Shown here: one piece after another, positions 61,723 through 64,000 of the stretch
How the letters are laid out: every line of letters begins with the position of its first letter
Numbering within the stretch: the stretch's first letter is position 1
DNA from: Sphingopyxis sp. UBA6723
GTDB lineage: Bacteria; Pseudomonadota; Alphaproteobacteria; Sphingomonadales; Sphingomonadaceae
Reading direction: 5' to 3'
Assembly: GCF_002454115.1 (NCBI RefSeq)
Contig: NZ_DKIH01000010.1
Span: forward strand, 305,172-369,171
Length of the DNA: 64,000 nucleotides
Position numbers and translations under genes: made by a program
The notes under the pieces: generated by a model
Database searches by the model: none
Told to the model about the DNA's origin: nothing
Seen by the model: only the letters and a program-made list of their open reading frames with translations

Positions 61723-62550
61723 ATGTCATTCTATACCTCGCTTTCGGGCCTCAAGGGCGCCCAGACCGATATGTCGGTCATCTCGAACAACATCGCCAAC
61801 GCGGGATCGATCGGGTTCAAGCGCAGCAAGGCGCAGTTCGGTGACATCTTTGCCTCGTCGCCGACCCAGTCGACCAAGATGATCGCGGGTCAGGGCCAGC
61901 GGCTCAACGGCATCACCCAGCAGTTCACGCAAGGGTCGTACGAATCGAGCGAAAAGACGCTCGACATGGCGATCGTCGGCGAGGGCATGTTTGTCGTGAA
62001 GGGCGATCCGCCGCGTGAGCAGGTGACCTACACCCGCAACGGCGCCTTCACCGCGACCCCCGACCGCAATGTGATCGATTCGACCGGCCAGAAGCTGCAA
62101 CTTCTGCCCGTCGATGCCGACGGCAACGTCACCGACAACACGCTGGCCGGGGCGTTCGATTTCGTCCTGCCGCCGGGCGCGCCGAGCGATCCCACCGCGC
62201 AGCTGGTCAATGTGTCGATCGGCCTCGACGGGCTGGTCTCGGCGACCTTTGCCAATGGCGAAGCGCAGGTGCTCGGCAAGGTGGCGATGGCGACCTTCCC
62301 CGCGATGGAGGGCCTCCGCCCCGTCGGCGACGCGCATTGGCAGTCGTCGGGCGAAAGCGGCCCGCCGACGATCGACGCCGCGACCAACGGCCCGATGGGC
62401 GCGATCCGCTCGGGCGCGCTCGAACGCTCGAACGTCGATATCACCGAAGAACTGGTGATGCTGATCGGCGCGCAGCGCAATTTCCAGGCCAACGCCAAGG
62501 CGATCGAGGGCGCGTCGCAGCTGTCGCAAACCATCATCAACATGCGCTGA
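61723..62550 (+). CDS. flgE: Flagellar hook protein FlgE (short)
   Basis: The 275-residue protein begins SFYTSLSGLKGAQTDMSVISNNIANAGSIGFKRSKAQFGDIFA and ends ELVMLIGAQRNFQANAKAIEGASQLSQTIINMR, the two ends of hook and rod proteins. Hook proteins of other bacteria have about 400 residues or more, so the variable surface domain is small. The position after flgD and before flgF supports FlgE. A second hook-like protein elsewhere cannot be ruled out. Confidence 0.87.
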   Translation: MSFYTSLSGLKGAQTDMSVISNNIANAGSIGFKRSKAQFGDIFASSPTQSTKMIAGQGQRLNGITQQFTQGSYESSEKTLDMAIVGEGMFVVKGDPPREQVTYTRNGAFTATPDRNVIDSTGQKLQLLPVDADGNVTDNTLAGAFDFVLPPGAPSDPTAQLVNVSIGLDGLVSATFANGEAQVLGKVAMATFPAMEGLRPVGDAHWQSSGESGPPTIDAATNGPMGAIRSGALERSNVDITEELVMLIGAQRNFQANAKAIEGASQLSQTIINMR

Positions 62551-62585
62551 TCCGGCGCATTTAGCCGACTGCCGGGAGCTTCCCA

Positions 62586-63329
62586 ATGGACCGCCTCATC
62601 TACACCAGCCTTACCGCGATGCGGGGCAGTCAAGCCCGGCAGACGGCGATCGCCAACAATCTGGCGAACGCGCAGACGCCGGGGTTTCGTGCCGACATGG
62701 CCGAGGCGCAGGCGCTGTGGCTGAACGGCAGCGGGCTCGATGCGCGCGCCATGTCGTCGGAAGAAGTGCTCGGCGCCGACATGCGCGCCGGTACCGTCAC
62801 CGCGACGGGGCGCGATCTCGACATCGCGGTGCAGGGCGATGCGCTGCTCGTGGTGCAGGCGAAGGACGGCAGCGAAGCCTATACGCGGCGCGGCGACCTT
62901 CAGGTGTCGCCGAGCGGACTTTTGACTACCGGCGACGGCCATCCGGTTCAGGGTGGCCAGGGGCCGGTAACGATTCCGCCCGCCGACGCCGTCACAATCG
63001 ATGTCGAGGGCCGGGTCTGGATCGTGCCCGCGGGCGGTGATGCCGAAAACCCGCAGGAGGTCGACCGGATCCGGCTCGCGACCCCGACCGGATCGGACAT
63101 TGCCAAGGGTCTGGACGGCCTGTTCCGCGTCAAGGGCGAGGGCGTTTTGCCCGACGATCCCGAAGCGAGGCTGATCACCCGCTCGATCGAAGGATCGAAC
63201 GTCGCCGCCACCACCGCGCTGGTCGACATGATCGAGGCGAGCCGCAGCTGGGACACCCAGCTCAAGCTCGTCAGCGACGCGCGCGACATGGACAACGCGA
63301 CCGCCAATCTGATGCAGCTTCCCCGTTAA
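62586..63329 (+). CDS. flgF: Flagellar distal rod protein FlgF
   Basis: The 247-residue protein begins MDRLIYTSLTAMRGSQARQTAIANNLANAQTPGFRADMAEAQAL and ends NVAATTALVDMIEASRSWDTQLKLVSDARDMDNATANLMQLPR, the FlgF form of the axial protein family. The spacer after flgE is 35 bases. Confidence 0.93.
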   Translation: MDRLIYTSLTAMRGSQARQTAIANNLANAQTPGFRADMAEAQALWLNGSGLDARAMSSEEVLGADMRAGTVTATGRDLDIAVQGDALLVVQAKDGSEAYTRRGDLQVSPSGLLTTGDGHPVQGGQGPVTIPPADAVTIDVEGRVWIVPAGGDAENPQEVDRIRLATPTGSDIAKGLDGLFRVKGEGVLPDDPEARLITRSIEGSNVAATTALVDMIEASRSWDTQLKLVSDARDMDNATANLMQLPR

Positions 63330-63341
63330 GGAGATAGAATA

Positions 63342-64000
63342 ATGAGCTTCGGTGCCTTGCACGTCGCGCGAACCGGTCTGGATGCCCAAGGCTTTCGGAT
63401 GCAGGTGATCGCCAACAACCTTGCCAACGTGAACACCACGGGCTTCAAGCGCGACCGCGCCAGCTTTGAAACCTTGAGCTATCAGATGATGACCGCGCCG
63501 GGCGCGCCGTCGTCGGCCGAAAACCGCTATGCGACCGGGCTCAATCTCGGTACCGGCGTGTCGCTGGGTGGCACGTCGCGCATCGATACACAGGGGACGT
63601 TCGCCACCACCGGCAACGCGCTCGACATGGCGATCGACGGCGCCGGCTATTTCCAGGTCGAAATGCCCGACGGGCGCACCGGCTATACTCGCGCGGGCAA
63701 TTTCGGTCGCTCGCCCGACGGCACGATCGTGACGTCGGACGGCAAGCCGCTGACACCGGCGATCCAGATTCCCGAAGACAGCACCAATGTGTCGATCGGC
63801 GCCGACGGCACCGTGTCGGCGACCGGCGCCGACGGCACGCTGACTGAACTCGGCCGCATCGAGCTGGCGCGCTTTGCCAATCCGGCGGGCCTCCAGGCGA
63901 TCGGCGACAATATGCTCGTCGAAACCGCCGCTTCGGGCGCGCCGCAGGTCGGCGCCGCCGGGCTGGAAGGCCGCGGCAGCTTGCGCGGCGGGATGCTCGA
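63342..64000 (+). CDS. flgG: Flagellar distal rod protein FlgG, 3' end beyond the window
   Basis: ATG at 63342 follows a strong AAGGAGAT. About 219 residues are present of the usual 260, starting MSFGALHVARTGLDAQGFRMQVIANNLANVNTTGFKRDRASFETL. The last readable segment is AAGLEGRGSLRGGML near the right edge. Confidence 0.93.
   Translation, partial: MSFGALHVARTGLDAQGFRMQVIANNLANVNTTGFKRDRASFETLSYQMMTAPGAPSSAENRYATGLNLGTGVSLGGTSRIDTQGTFATTGNALDMAIDGAGYFQVEMPDGRTGYTRAGNFGRSPDGTIVTSDGKPLTPAIQIPEDSTNVSIGADGTVSATGADGTLTELGRIELARFANPAGLQAIGDNMLVETAASGAPQVGAAGLEGRGSLRGGML

Noticed and set aside
1..64000. CRISPR arrays, tRNA and rRNA genes, riboswitches
   Set aside because: No regularly spaced repeats, no cloverleaf-like sequences with GTTCGA-type T loops, and no rRNA stretches were noticed on either strand.

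Overview
The window looks like the chromosome of a high-GC, flagellated, exopolysaccharide-producing alphaproteobacterium of the order Sphingomonadales, with Sphingopyxis or a close relative as my best guess. The evidence is the pairing of an exosortase of the V type with its small accessory protein and a V-type EpsI protein, several PEPxxWA-CTERM proteins, the style of the flagellar genes, and a palindromic GC-rich repeat of the kind common in sphingomonads. No rRNA or tRNA gene, CRISPR array or prophage was seen.

Positions 1-30.8 kb hold a large exopolysaccharide and protein-sorting locus. It contains nucleotide-sugar synthesis (rmlA, galU), the exosortase system (a PEP-CTERM protein, an EpsD-type isomerase, the XrtV accessory protein, the exosortase, and EpsI), a Wzx flippase, a Wzy-like polymerase, an initiating undecaprenyl-phosphate sugar transferase, eight further glycosyltransferases, two hexapeptide acetyltransferases, a pyruvyl transferase, a secreted hydrolase-like protein, a TPR lipoprotein, and the export module (Wza-like protein, outer-membrane barrel protein, Wzc-like chain-length protein and tyrosine-kinase-like ATPase). 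An AT-rich block from about 7.3 to 10.5 kb has both ends inside genes, the flippase and the polymerase, which suggests cassette exchange.

Positions 30.8-39.9 kb hold four more PEP-CTERM proteins, probable substrates of the exosortase, in monocistronic units with long intergenic regions. Among them are a SleB-type cell-wall hydrolase, phosphoglucomutase (pgm) and a PilZ-XRE fusion that may link c-di-GMP to transcription.

Positions 39.9-47 kb look like an accessory island. There is a scrambled stretch without clear genes, a decayed IS5-type transposase, then an AT-rich pair of tiny double-glycine-leader peptides with GxxxG motifs followed by a HlyD-type fusion protein and a C39-peptidase ABC exporter. 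This is a two-peptide bacteriocin or glycine-zipper toxin locus, and the best candidate in the window for an undescribed system. It is followed by a chimeric pseudogene in which a piece of galU is joined to a multiply deleted and frameshifted kdpD.

Positions 47-53.2 kb encode an ACT-like protein and a leucine-dehydrogenase-family enzyme, divergent from an Lrp/AsnC regulator with a perfect inverted repeat between them, and then a CoA transferase, a thiolase and an acyl-CoA dehydrogenase. Together they suggest catabolism of branched-chain or related acids.

Positions 53.3-64 kb encode small regulators and hypothetical proteins and then a flagellar cluster: fliA, flhA and a transglycosylase in one minus-strand unit, flgN-like and flgM in another, flgA alone, and flgBCDEFG on the plus strand running off the right edge. 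Three sigma-54-type promoters and one sigma-28-type promoter can be read by eye. FlgD and FlgE are both unusually short.
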